DNA of 64,000 nucleotides from Magicicada septendecula (GCA_034769895.1 CM068368.1:338171076-338235075), one strand, 5' to 3'; positions 43,201-55,845 are shown, counted from the first letter of the stretch. Program-made: numbers and translations. The notes: generated from the letters alone by a model not told the origin.

Positions 43201-45779
43201 AAGTTTTATAGTGGGTTTTGAGAACAATCGCACCTGTAACAGGTGGTGATAGTAGCGTTGGTATTAGCATCCGAATATGCTAATTTAGTGAGTGAATGCT
43301 TTCTCTGGGAGCGTTGTGTAAGTTGGTGTGATGCAACGCTCCTGGAAAGGTTACCGTACCGCGGCGCCGACTCCATAACGGCGTCGTCTAGAAAGTGTGG
43401 TGTGGTCCAGTTTCTCTCTCCTTGCCGCCCAATTATGAATACATTTCATAATTATTTTGTCAACGATAAGAGGGTAAATATGTATAAATATGTATGATAC
43501 AAAAAATAAAAATAGGAAAAAAATAAAAATATTTTTCGCATAAAAACAAAAGGGTTACAAAACAAAGGTTACAAAAATCGTAAACTTGTCACGCGTTATT
43601 TTTATTTTCAAATTTTTATACGTAGATACTGACTGTTAAAGTCTGTAAATTGATCGTCCTAGGAGAGGTATATTACTGTAGATATATTCGCTAACGTATT
43701 TGATACAGTTTTTTCGTTTTTATCATTACTAGTAGTAAGTTTACTTTGCCTATTAAGGGACAGATTCGGAAACGTGTTTATAGAGTTGCCTATGAAGACG
43801 AAACCACTATGATTACGAAAGAAACATCCAACTCCTAAATACGTACTATGCGTGAATACTTACACACGCGGGCGCGTGTGCATCCTATCGCGTTATCCAA
43901 ATTGAGAAAATTGTTCTGGTCCTACAAAAAAGATGGTGATCATTTCAGATGTAATTAGTGATCACGTGTTCTGAGTTCTTAAGGTTAGTGGTAGTTTAAT
44001 ATTTTATGGAATGTTGAGCAACAATGCACTTTATATTTTCTTTTGGACTCATCGCTGGACATAAACTGGTAACAACATGAGCACAATGTAATGTATTTGT
44101 GATCAGAAATATGATTAAAAATATAACGTAAATATTTTAAAAGAAAGAGTAACATTTAAAAGAAGGAAATATTATTTTTGAAAAGTATTAAATTTTGTCA
44201 ACGTCAAAATGTATGTCATCTTTTCAATAGGACTGAACGAAAATGATGCTGTGGTGAACATTGCCTTTTAGAATTAGGTTAAGTTTAAACAATTAAAGCG
44301 GATTTGTTACGAAGTATCGGTATATTAAGGAAGATTCGACTGTTTTTGTGGGTCAGTCTTAACCAAGTTTGAAATTTAGAACTTTTAAGGTCTGCCGGAG
44401 AAGATTCAAATTTGCACAAATCTGTGACAGTCTGAGAGAACAGAATTGCGCACAAGCTGCAGTGACTTCCTGCATATTACGTCACGCATTGTTCTACTCC
44501 TTAGGGCGTGTTTCCAGACATTCTTGCAGCGTGCCGACGTAACATTCGCTCTATGCCTCTGCTACAGCGCAGCCAGCCACGGACTGGTTGTAAAAGTCAC
44601 CATTCGTCGTCAAACTCTCACTCACTTCTGATATTTACTTTAGTCAGGAATCGACGTTAATAGTAAAGTTTACAAGCATAACAGATAAAAAAGCTATTAA
44701 AAATAATGAATATAGTAGCTATTATATAAATGATGTTGTGTGATGTTATATTTACAAACATATAAAGTTATAACAGATGTTATACGAATATAAAATAATA
44801 CCAAACTAATTAACTTGGAAAAAAGGATAACTTTGTGATTGCATTCACTAGTAATTATGTATAGGGCTTCTCATAGTGTACGATATAAGCCATATTATTA
44901 ATTCTGACCGTCTAACGGAATGTCGAATTGATTTTTTTTTCAGTTGTGAGCTAATTAATATTTTTGACTATTGATTATCGTTCATCATGAAACTGATCTT
45001 AAGTAGTCAGTGATCACGTGTTTTGAGTTATTCAAGGGAAATCCAAGGATTCGATCCGATGAGTAACAATACTAATTATTAACTTTCGATAATGACTCTC
45101 GTATCGGATAAGTGATTAAATAAATCACTTAAATAATTTAATAATTACTTACTGAATTCAATAGTTAATTATTTATTATTCAATAAATAATTCGCTTTCA
45201 TCTATTAAATAATTTTATAACTGACAATCAAAAATGACTTTTAATTTTACGAATTTTTATTTTATTATATACTTAATTGTTACGAAACTGGTTTATTTAA
45301 ATTGTGTTATACAGCTGAAATAACAATAAACATTTGGCAAGACCATACATGTATGGGCATGTTTCGGTACATGGGACATCTAATGGTTTTCGCTATTCAA
45401 ACACGTTGGTTACAGAAATTTCATTTCTCTATTAACAGACTAATTACTAATTAAGGTAAATATTAGTCAATTAGTAGATTTAATTATTATTTTTAAATTT
45501 CTTCAGAAAAATAATGAAAAATATCACTTCGATTGTTAGTGTCTTCTGGTATACAGAATGTTGAAGTAATTCAGACTTAAATGTCACACAGACAAAAGTA
45601 CACTGATTTATTATCTGATACTTTAAACTGATGTTTTAACATTTTACAGCTGACCACAATATTTTTTATTCGTTTATTTTTTGTTATTATACTGAACGAT
45701 AGTGACAATACATCCACTACCCATACATCTGCGTCCCGACCCACAGCAAGCGTGTTTCGTATCGCGTTTGCAAAAACAA
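37293..45779. other. Gene-free stretch upstream of Gasp
   Basis: No gene recognised. It holds a (GC)n(AC)n tract at 38447-38482 and a tRNA-like B-box at 40508-40518. Open frames at 41034-41342 and 43243-43497 have no recognisable motif. Confidence 0.5.
38447..38482. repeat. (GC)n(AC)n alternating tract
   Basis: About 20 bp of GC repeat runs straight into AC repeat; another possible Z-DNA former. Confidence 0.9.
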
Positions 45780-45791
45780 CCAGTGACAATT
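45780..45791. repeat. LINE target-site duplication, left copy
   Basis: CCAGTGACAATT, repeated exactly at 47555-47566 and directly next to the T-rich (A-rich on the minus strand) LINE end. Confidence 0.85.
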
Positions 45792-47554
45792 TTTTTATTT
45801 ATTATAATGCAGTTTTACAATCTACTCATTTTACAGAGTAATAAGTAAAAGTGATGTATACGTCGTCACTTGAGGTGGGAACCATCCAGCGATGATTACC
45901 ACGTTCACCGGGTCAGGTCATCTGGCCACTGTCTCTTCAGCCTTCTTACATCCAGTGATGGATTGAGGAGCTCGTTGATCAGGTTATTGCTGTGTCCTAT
46001 GTTGCGGTTCCTGTACTTAGCGGCGTGCATCTTGATGACATCAGAAATGTATGGAATGTTGAGGTCTTTGTGAAGAGTATAATTAGAGATGAACCAGGGA
46101 GCATTCGTTATGCAACGCAAGATTTTTGACTGAACTGTCTGCAGAATCTTTGTGTTGGAAGGTTTAGAGCAGCCCCACAATTCTATACCGTAAGTCCAGA
46201 TTGGTCTGAGCACAGCTTTATATATGATGACTTTGTTTGCCAGAGATAGCTGAGATTTTCTACCTATGAGCCAGTACATTGCCTAGCTTTTAAGTTGAGT
46301 TGTTGTTTCTTAGCCTGAATGTGGGCTTTCCATGTTAATTTGTCGTCCAAATGCAGCCCCAGGTATTTAACTTCTGATTTTATAGGTATGGGGGCATCGT
46401 TTATGGTGACTTGTGGACAAGAGCTACGTTTCATGGTGAATTTTATTTGAGTGGATTTTGCAGAATTAACTCGGATCCTCCACCGCTGGAACCAATCTTG
46501 CAGGAGGTAAAGATGGCTTTGCAGTTTCTCAGAGACTCGTTCCGGGTTGGGATGTACTGCGAGGATAGCGGTGGTAGTGTAGTCTGTCACAGGTAGGTCG
46601 GCAGTAAATATAAGATATAAGTATGGCCCCAGAACGCTGCCCTGAGGCACTCCCGACTTTATAGGAGAGATTACTGACACAGTGTCTTCGATTTTGATTT
46701 GGAAGTGTCTATCTTGCACATATGATTTCAACAGTAAATATAGTTGATCAGGAAGTTGTTTCTTCAGCTTGTACAGAAGGCCCTCATGCCAGACTTTATC
46801 AAAAGCCTGCTGAATATCCAGGAAGACAGCTGCGCACATCGTCTTCTTTTCCAGGCTACCCCTAATTTTGTTCACTATTCTGTGGCATTGCTGCACTGTA
46901 GAATGTTTTTCTCTGAACCCAAATTGGTGTTCAGGGATCAGGTACCTAAAGGGCACTATTTGTTTTAGTCTGGTCAGGAGAAGTCGTTCAAATATTTTTG
47001 ACAAGAGTGGAAGAAGGCTTATTGGCCTGTAAGATGTAGGGTCAGTAGGGGGTTTGCCAGATTTTGCGACCATGATAATTTGGGCAAATTTCCATTGATT
47101 GGAAAGTAGCACAGTCTGAGCATACTGTTGTAAATAGTTGTAAGTAGTACTAACGCTTTTTGGGGAAGATGTTTCAGAACTTCTCCAACTATTAAATCGT
47201 ACCCGGGGGCTTTATGTGTCTTGGAATATTTTATCTCCCTGAGAACTTCAGAGAAGGCAAACGCTTTGATTGGCAGGGAGCATCAAGGTAAGTTAGAATT
47301 TCTGAGTCATCAATTGCTGATGAGGTTGGGGTGAAAACCTGGGAAAGGTGATCTGCGAACACATTCACCTTATCTTCATTTGCTCGAGCCCAACTGCCGT
47401 CAGGTTTACGAATGGGGGATACTGGGATTACCGGGCGTTTGATTTTTTTTGTCGCCTTCCATATTGAATGATCATGGGGTGTTAAACATGTTACGTAGTG
47501 TTCAAACGATGCGTTTCGGGCCTCTTGCATAGCTGCGCAAATTCTATGGGTGAG
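45792..47554 (-). mobile_element. Jockey-type LINE, 5'-truncated, TSD-bounded
   Basis: A 1763-bp minus-strand LINE between 12-bp duplications. The 3' end is A-rich (AATAAATAAAAA on the minus strand). Coding runs from the pre-RT linker to the end of the RT thumb, with frameshifts. Confidence 0.85.
45905..47554 (-). pseudogene. LINE reverse transcriptase with missing FADD box
   Basis: Minus-strand RT in three frame segments. The linker (SPIRKPDGSWARANEDKVNV, 47554-47231) is followed in another frame by KAPGYDLIVGEVLKHLP, then a 282-codon segment (47112-46264) with SYRPISLLPLLSKIFERL, GFREKHSTVQQCHRIVNK, FLDIQQAFDKVWHEG, GVPQGSVLGPYLY and EVKYLGLHLDDKLTW. Instead of the usual FADDTAI box it reads TDYTTTAILAVHPNPE, so about seven residues including both catalytic aspartates are gone without breaking the frame. 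A frameshift near 46270 leads to the C-terminal segment (KAVLRPIWTYGIELWGC, 46279-45905). Enzymatically dead. Confidence 0.85.
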
Positions 47555-47566
47555 CCAGTGACAATT
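47555..47566. repeat. LINE target-site duplication, right copy
   Basis: CCAGTGACAATT, the partner of 45780-45791. Confidence 0.82.
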
Positions 47567-47694
47567 GACATTCGTTATCGCCTTCACGCTGTCAATTATT
47601 GTAAATGAAGGTGATGACCGTAACAGGAAAACTGTGGAAGCTGCATGGCAATAAGAAGAACCACGTTTCTTATCTATCTGTTATCTAATCTTTG

Positions 47695-48890
47695 CTCTGA
47701 GTATGTGTGTGTGCGAGACGAGTAAGTGGACGTTGTATGTGGTCACAGGGGCGCATTAGGACGTTGCACTGTTTATTCATTGTTTATGTGTATATCGTAC
47801 ACGCGAGAGAGTAAGTGACCGTTGTTTGTGGTCACAGGGGCACTCGTATTCATTGTTTATGTGTATATCATACACGCGAGTGAATAAGTGACCGTTGTTT
47901 GTGGTCATAGGAGCGCATTACGACGTTGCACTGGTTATTCCTTGTTTATGTGTATATCGTACACGCGAGAGAGTAAGTGACCGTTGTTTGTGGTCAAAGG
48001 GGCACTCGTATTCATTGTTTATGTGTATATCGTACACGCGAGAGAGTAAGTGACCGTTGTTTGTGGTCACAGGGGCACTCGTATTCATTGTTTATGTGTA
48101 TATCGTACACGCGAGAGAGTAAGTGACCGTTGTTTGTGGTCACAGGGGCAATCGTATTCATTGTTTATGTGTATATCGTACACGCGGGAGAGTAAGTGAC
48201 CGTTGTTTGTGGTCACAGGGGCACTCGTATTCATTGTTTACGTGTATATCGTACACGCGAGAGAGTAAGTGACCGTTGTTTGTGGTCACAGGGGCAATCG
48301 TATTCATTGTTTATGTGTATATCGTACACGCGAGAGAGTAAGTGACCGTTGTTTGTGGTCACAGGGGCACTCGTATTCATTGTTTATGTGTATATCGTAC
48401 ACGCGAGAGAGTAAGTGACCGTTGTTTGTGGTCACAGGGGCAATCGTATTCATTGTTTATGTGTATATCGTACACGCGAGAGAGTAAGTGACCGTTGTTT
48501 GTGGTCACAGGGGCAATCGTATTCATTGTTTATGTGTATATCGTACACGCGAGAGAGTAAGTGACCGTTGTTTGTGGTCATAGGAGCGCATTACGACGTT
48601 GCACTGTTTATTCATTCTTTATGTGTATATCGTACACGCGAGAGAGTAAGTGACCGTTGTTTGTGGTCATAGGAGCGCATTACGACGTTGCACTGTTTAT
48701 TCATTGTTTATGTGTATATCGTACACGCGAGAGAGTAAGTAACCGTTGTTTGTGGTCACAGGGACACTCGTATTCATTGTTTATGTGTATATCGTACACG
48801 CGAGAGAGTAAGTGACCGTTGTTTGTGGTGATAGGAGCGCATTACGACGTTGCACTGTTAATTCATTGTTTATGTGTGTATCGTTTTTTG
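47695..48890. repeat. Minisatellite of 73- and 89-bp units
   Basis: Fourteen complete units start at 47782, 47855, 47944, 48017, 48090, 48163, 48236, 48309, 48382, 48455, 48528, 48617, 48706 and 48779, with partial units at both ends. Ten are 73 bp (A) and four are 89 bp (B: 47855, 48528, 48617, 48779). They share the first about 53 bp and differ after GTGGTCA. Each carries GTGACC, nine bases, GGTCAC (a dyad) and GTGTA, five bases, TACAC (a second dyad). One open question is whether it is polymorphic in length. Confidence 0.95.
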
Positions 48891-48899
48891 TGAAAAATG

Positions 48900-51800
48900 T
48901 AATAAAAAGAGAAAATGTGTAAACGGATAAAAGAGAGCGTAAAATATATAAAATGGCTAAATTTTTATATCAATAATGACTGAAAACGAGAAATAAGGGT
49001 GAACAGAAAATTGAACATTCAGGAAAAGATTGTTATTAAAGGTATTTTGATATTTTCATACAGACACAGTTAACAACAGGCCTACAAATATTTCACAATA
49101 GTATACTGTACTGTACTAATATTGATATCTTACTATCGTTACTATTGACACAAGAGCGAGAAAACTGTAAAGTCATAATTGAAATGGGAGTCGTCAACGC
49201 CTGATTAGGCAGGACACTAAAAAAAGATTACTATTGTTACTTTACTGTTATCCATTATCGTTCATAACGATAACTATAATTTTAGCAGTTGTAATATTAT
49301 TATTGTTATTAGTTATAATAATAATAATGGTTATTATAATTAATAATCATAACAATATTAATATAATAATAACAGTATTATTATAGTTATTAATTATAAT
49401 AAAACTTTTCGAACAAGGTGTTAAATTAATTGTAATTAAAGGTTGAAAGAGAAAAGAATATCAGCAGATAATGTTAATAACATAACGTTAAATGTTTAAC
49501 AGAAAATAAGTAGAATTATAAAGAAAAAAATACATAATGCAAACGATTTATTTGTATTCACACGTGTCTTCTCTATCACTTCTGTCTTCGCTCGTGTGCA
49601 CATGACTTCTGTGTTAGCACGTGTGCTGCACATGACTCCGCACATCCAGTGACACGATCTACTCACTGGAATATGGTAGCCATACTGTCTCAGCATCTAC
49701 TCTCACACCTTGAATAAAATACGGAATGAGTAAGTGAGCAAAGACAGAGAAAGTAGAATTTTAACGGAAGGGCGTGTATATTTTACTTTGATAGTGATAA
49801 CGTGCTTTAGAAATTTCTGAAATGAAATTTATAGAAATATCGGGACGGAAACCGCGACATAGAAATTATATAACGTTAATTGATATTTTAGTCAGTAGCA
49901 GCAGCGTATAGTGGCCGTAACATATGTGTATACAATGAGTTCAACATAATTGCCATGCAGCCACATTAAGTAATCCACATCACACACCGTTGTGGAACCA
50001 ACACTTTCTATACAGCATTTCACCGGGTGAAGCAACAACCTTCACTGGAATTTTTTGTTGTGACATAATTCATTGCTCGTTGCTCCGAATAACTTTAATA
50101 ATAATAATAATAATAATAATAAAAGAAAACGATGGGTTGTCTCTGCGTAAGGATAGAGAATGCACGCATTGTAAATGGGCTGAACATAACTATTAATACA
50201 ACATTTAATTTTATTGAAAAAGTAAATTTTCTCTTGAGTTTTTATTATTACTTTTTCATTCAAATGTCAAATAGCATGCCGAAGCTATGGTGTGACATCA
50301 TCACTGGTTTATGTTCTACCACCGGTGATCGTGGATGATAGCAAATGTTTTTAGAGTTAAACTATGATAAAAAAATGGACAATAATATACAACCAAATAA
50401 ATCGTAAGTTGTACTCTGAAGTTTTAACACTTCAGATAAAAGAATAAGAATTAAACACGGTTGTGTATCTGTAAATAAATTAATTTGTAACCTTCCATTA
50501 ATTGTAGATTTATGATTATAAGTTAACAATTGTGGAACTATAATAATTAATAATGATACGTGTTGTAAGGCTTATGAATAATAATAATAATAATAATTCA
50601 CTTTCAATCAGAAAATAGTATATTTTTGCGATTTCTATAGAGACACATGGCACGTCGTAACTGAAGTATTTATTGGTATTATATATTGTTCACATTTCAA
50701 TAGTAATAATGGTTAAAATATGTATGAAAATAGAGTAGCTTAATAAAATAATTTCTATTTGGAAACGTAATATTTATAATTAATACATTATAATTATTTC
50801 AAGCCAAACAGACAGTAACTTCGACGATTACTATAGTTTATTATAATCAGATCAACTTAAAGTAGATTTTATATACAGTATATTATACATGTATTCAGAC
50901 TGTCTAATCATTATTTTGGGTCCACTTATTTTTGTTTTAATTCGCAAGGTTTTCCTATTCTTGTGACCTTCTCACTTAATAATGTTCCCACTCATTTCCC
51001 TTTTCTGTTCGTTAGTGCCATCCTGATTCTCTTAATAGCTTCATTTCGTTTTCTTTGTTTAGTATTTTATTTTTACGTTTTGCGAATGACATTACTTTTA
51101 CATACATAACCTTGATACAGGGTTTAGTTTTCTTTTTATCACTTTTACAGATTCAGCTTACACGTTGGAAGAAATACAAGTTTCATGCTCCTGGTGAATC
51201 CATAGCATTCGAGTGTACTGTGTTTACGATACTTTAGTAAGGCGTGTTAGCGGAGATTTCAACAAAATGCAATAGCACAGCGTTGCAAAATTCTTTCAGC
51301 TGTGGTACGTTGTGTGTGTGTGTGTGTGTTGCTAGGAGAAAGCTGTTGGTTGGTTCGTGGTTCGGTTCAACTCGCTCTTGGATAGATGTATTTTATCACT
51401 GAAACGGAACATAACAGCACAACACCATGCGACAAGGTGTTGAATTAATGCTGACAATATATCAAGTCCACGCACTGCCAGCTACAAACCCTAGATAGTA
51501 CGTACCAATTAGACTGTAAATTATGACCGATTACTTTCCTCTTTACAGTTTTTAAAGCAGGCTGATTTCACGTAATATCAGTTATAAACGGGAATTAAAA
51601 TTACTAAGATAATAATTGTAAAAATTATTGCGTAACATATGTGATGAATTTTCGTCGTTTTTTAAAACAAAAAATCTTTAAATGAAAATAAAACGGTGTA
51701 TTTATTCCGAATCGGCATAAAATGTTTTTTATCCCATTTTCAATATATATTCTGATGAAAACAGCTCATAGCAGTAAAAGAAATGTAAGTAAGATAAAAA

Positions 51801-52180
51801 AAATATGCTCGTCACTCGATTAAATAATATATTAATTTAAAAAATGTAAAGAAAAGGGAAAGTAAATAACAAAAATGTTATTTGTATATAAGTGAAGAGT
51901 ATTTAAAGATTATGTAAATTTTTAAATTAAAAGACAATGATGCAAAGAAATTGCCAACTGAACTGCGTGTTTTACAGTTAGTATTAGCGGCCTTCACTCT
52001 TTATACGGTTTACACAGTTTGACGTAATCCAAGGTGCAGTGGAAAGAGCGACAAGGCTTCAGTTACGCTGCACTTCACTCCTTGATTGATCCGCACTGAA
52101 ATTCTCTTTAATTCTTTTCGCTGTTGAAGTCATACGGTAGGCAAACAAAATTTCGACATTAACCGTTCACATCAAATAAA
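48900..52180. other. Gene-free AT-rich stretch
   Basis: No gene recognised. Simple AAT-type runs lie at 50097-50121 and 50576-50597, and a TG run at 51309-51328. Around 49300-49400 ATT/AAT imperfect repeats of both strands alternate. Confidence 0.5.
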
Positions 52181-52190
52181 CAGATATGTT

Positions 52191-52497
52191 ACTAATGATA
52201 ATGTGATGTATTTTATACTTACACTTATTCACTTATTGTTTTTTATTAATGGTACCTATAATTCAGTTTTTTATTTTTTGTATTATTTTTATATAGCCTA
52301 AAGGTACCATATAATGTTATTATCTGTGCTGTGTGTTATTACAATGGCAAGCCGAGCCACTATCAATAAAAAACAATAAGTGTAAGTATAAAATACATCA
52401 CATTATCATTAGTTACAATGGCAAGCCGAGCCACTATCACACACAGCACAGATAATAACATTATATGGTACCTTTAGGCTATATAAAAATAATACAA
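52191..52497. repeat. Complex inverted duplication (A-B-C-A'-C-B')
   Basis: Block A (52191-52247) returns inverted at 52363-52413, and block B (52279-52335) returns inverted at 52438-52497. Block C (about 52339-52365, containing GGCAAGCCGAGCCACTATCA) returns in direct orientation at 52413-52440. Copies are nearly identical; A carries an extra 8-bp tandem duplication. Confidence 0.9.
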
Positions 52498-52499
52498 CA

Positions 52500-54410
52500 A
52501 ATACAAAATTAGATATGTTAAGGCATTGCTTCAGTACACCGAATGTATCGCACCATTTTCTATTGAATTTTGGTTACACGTTTTTACCAAGATTTTTGCC
52601 ACCTTTGAAGCAGAAGCCTATTGTACGAAGATGAAAAAATTTGTATCTGAAACTCAATAAACAATTGTATGAACGTTTTGTTGTGGTATTTGTCGTTGTT
52701 GTGTCTGAGATCTGCCCTTGTAATACAGTATTTACTTTACACAAGAACTTTTGTGGAATTCGCCTCTACTACAGCTTTGATGACGATAAAGTACGAAGGA
52801 AGGTTGAACATCAGCTACGTTCAACCGACGTATTTAACAACGACATTGAACAATATTTGGAAGCGCATAAACAATTATTGCTTGTAATTGTGGCATTCGT
52901 AATCTAAAATATTCTTTCCGTTATTTTATATTACGGATCGTTATAAAATTTACAGAAACTAAGACACAAAAAGTGGTCGCGATAATAAACTACCGTATTG
53001 TGTAGAATGTCTTAACATTGACAAAGATAAGTAAAAGAAGATGGATACTCAGCTGTAACATCCTATATACATTTAAAATAAAATGAAACTTTAAACGACT
53101 CTGAACACTGCTGGTAATACAAGTGTTATGTTTACAATAAATAAAAGCACTGATTATGAATGGACAGATTAGTTGTAATAATTTACAGCCACGCGTTAAG
53201 TGTGAAACTCCTTGACTATGAGACAGTATAAAATCACATACCACTAACAATGTATGGAATTTACTTTCTCATCAACTTTTGAATATACTTTCCTGTGTGT
53301 GTGTTTGTTTGAAAACCTGAAAGGTATTTCTGCCGTTGTAAACGAGCCCAATAAGTGTGCGGTTGTTTTAAACAGTAGGCTATACTGATTTCACTGAAGA
53401 CAATCCAAACCACGACTTTTGGTCCAATAGGTCACGCTTTTCACTACGTTAGTATAATATCAGTGAAGTATTTGTGTGTTATTTGCATAAAACGTGTCAG
53501 TATTATCCTTATTTGGCGTCGAAAACTTCCCTTATACGGCCAGTTCAACAAAGGACCCGTAAGGCACGTTTTAACTATGGTTATTACCACACAAGTAAGC
53601 TAAGTATGAAAGCTGTATTGGGAAACGAAATTTTTTGGAACACCTTACTTTGATCAATAGCGTAGAGAAGCGGGAAGAGTCCTCAAGTACCGTGGCTTAA
53701 TAAAATCCAATCAAATTATTAACACTTATCTAACATTAAAAGTAGTCGACAAACAATTTACGTTCAAGTGTTGGGTTCATAAAGACATATGATAGACAGT
53801 AACAGTAGTACACTGCAGTTTGGTGAGTATACGTTCCGTCCACTTTTCCGAAGGAGAATAGCATAACATTAATAGCGGTTATATTGTGGCTTTCATGACA
53901 CTTGTGACTGGTTACTTTTTGTTTATTCTGCCTGTATTGTCTTAAACATAGCGCTTTGATTGAAGTTTCGTTTGGAGTTATTATAACTAAATTACAATTA
54001 AATCTACCTTTCATGAGATTAACGTTCTCTTATGTTATTTTTACGAACCACATTTTTACAAAACAACATAAATATTAAATATTTTCTCTAAATACTATGT
54101 GTTAGTGTAGTTTAAAAACTAACAATTTATTTTAAACTTTTATGTTAAGTAAAAGTAAAGATTTTTTTATAAACGCCAGGAAAGAAAATATTAAACGCAA
54201 TATACTTATAGCACTGAGGATTTGGATAAGAGGGATAAGATCATAGAATAAAAGATTTTGAGAGAACCTGGTTAGATAAGCATACTATCTAATGTTTTCA
54301 AAAGTAAAAAAAAAAAAAAAAATGATGGTGATAATGTTGATAGGAACTGGTTTCCTCGTAGTCTTTCCTTTAGCCCTGTTACACTCACTATTGATGATAT
54401 CACTTCATTT
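52500..54410. other. Gene-free stretch
   Basis: Open frames at 52641-52907 and 53736-54014 have no domain or motif I recognise, and I see no splice pattern supporting them. Confidence 0.45.
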
Positions 54411-54412
54411 CT

Positions 54413-54417
<5 letters not shown>

Positions 54418-54485
<68 letters not shown>
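54418..54485. repeat. (CT)n microsatellite
   Basis: CT repeat of about 68 bp, a polypurine/polypyrimidine tract that could form H-DNA. Confidence 0.96.
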
Positions 54486-54491
<6 letters not shown>

Positions 54492-54996
54492 GTTCTCTTG
54501 TATGACTCTAATCCCTCCGACAATCTCTTTATAACATTACATTATCCTCGATTTCCATTCCCCTCCGTTCATGATCTTCATCTTGCGACCCTGACACTAC
54601 ATCTAGAGTCTTAAGAACGTATGTTAGTTCCATTTCAAGTACGCTATTATCTTTTTCAACTGGGCGGTCTCATTCTTTGTTTAATATATTCATTTCTCCT
54701 CTTGTCTCTGGTAGGTATCGTAGTCTGATGTCTTAAGTACGTAGGTGAAACGTAAGATGTAAGAAAATGAAATAGTGAATCATTAGAGAGAGTGAAAGTA
54801 GGCAATTGAGTGGAACAAAAAAAAGAAATTAAAAGAATAAAGGCTTCCCTTTTTCTACCTTTAAAAGCTCCAGAGAGTAATACGTTTAGGTTAATATGAG
54901 CGTGATCTGTACGATACTCAAATAGCCAAATGTGAAACAACAACCAGATCACATCCTTGCTGATTCGGACATTAGGACTGGGTACAAGGTACGAAC

Positions 54997-55009
54997 TACT
55001 TTGATATTT
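54997..55009. repeat. Target-site duplication, left copy
   Basis: TACTTTGATATTT, repeated exactly at 55230-55242. Confidence 0.8.
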
Positions 55010-55229
55010 CTTCGTATTGTTTAAATTAGCAGCCATCCTTACTATTTCTTTTATGAATTTGCTAACTGCTATAATTTTTTTTATTGTTCGACTAAGCTTT
55101 TCGTCATTACTGACATCTTCAGGTCTTAAACAACCTTCAGGTTGTTTAAGACCTGAAGATGTCAGTAATGACGAAAAGCTTAATCGAACAATAAAAAAAT
55201 TATAGCAGTTAGCAAATTCATAAAAGAAA
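55010..55229. mobile_element. 220-bp fold-back element with hammerhead-like core
   Basis: Between 13-bp direct repeats. Apart from about 33 bp at the left it is one long hairpin: arms 55043-55135 and 55140-55231 (the last two bases overlap the duplication) are nearly perfect inverted copies around the 4-base loop TTCA. Each arm carries a hammerhead-like core. No coding sequence. It resembles PLE-type terminal pieces at 32.7 and 14.1 kb in design but not in sequence. Confidence 0.8.
55086..55131 (-). ncRNA. Hammerhead-ribozyme-like motif (family E)
   Basis: Minus strand: CUGAAGA (55122-55116), an unpaired U, helix II GUCA/UGAC with a GUAA tetraloop, GAAA (55102-55099), palindrome AAGCUU, and a UUA triplet ending at 55093. 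Helix I is GUC/GAC, a two-base bulge, then GAAC/GUUU. The right arm (core 55153-55159, plus strand) has a base change that weakens helix I. Confidence 0.55.
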
Positions 55230-55664
55230 TACTTTGATATTTGTTCCTATATTAAAAAAAAATTTAATAAAATGAAATTTTTATCTTTTTTTTTTCAAAT
55301 TATTTCGCTCTGGTAACGAGGAAAACACTATCTCACTTTCAAACTAATTCTGGAATTCACTTTGAGCAGGTGGATGCAACACTGTGGAAGGCAGTCATCG
55401 TAACGGAAAACCAACAACAGCGACGGCGACAGTAAGAAGCAGTTTTACTGGACGGATGATTACCGTCGTCCGTATCGCTGTCTGTTAATGAAGCGCTAAC
55501 CGTAAAATTAAATCAATGTTACTGTTTGTTGTGGCGACGGTAATCGGTACGTGATGACATTATTGCTGGATGACATTCTAGTCGCGCCGCGTCACTGCTG
55601 ACGAGAAAATTGCTTTGTTGTAGAAAGTGACTTGATTTACCGTACTTGTGTGAATGCAGGAAGT

Positions 55665-55845
<181 letters not shown>

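Noticed and set aside
52641-52907. 88-codon open frame with a Val-rich start
   Set aside because: No motif recognised and a competing frame of similar length overlaps it.
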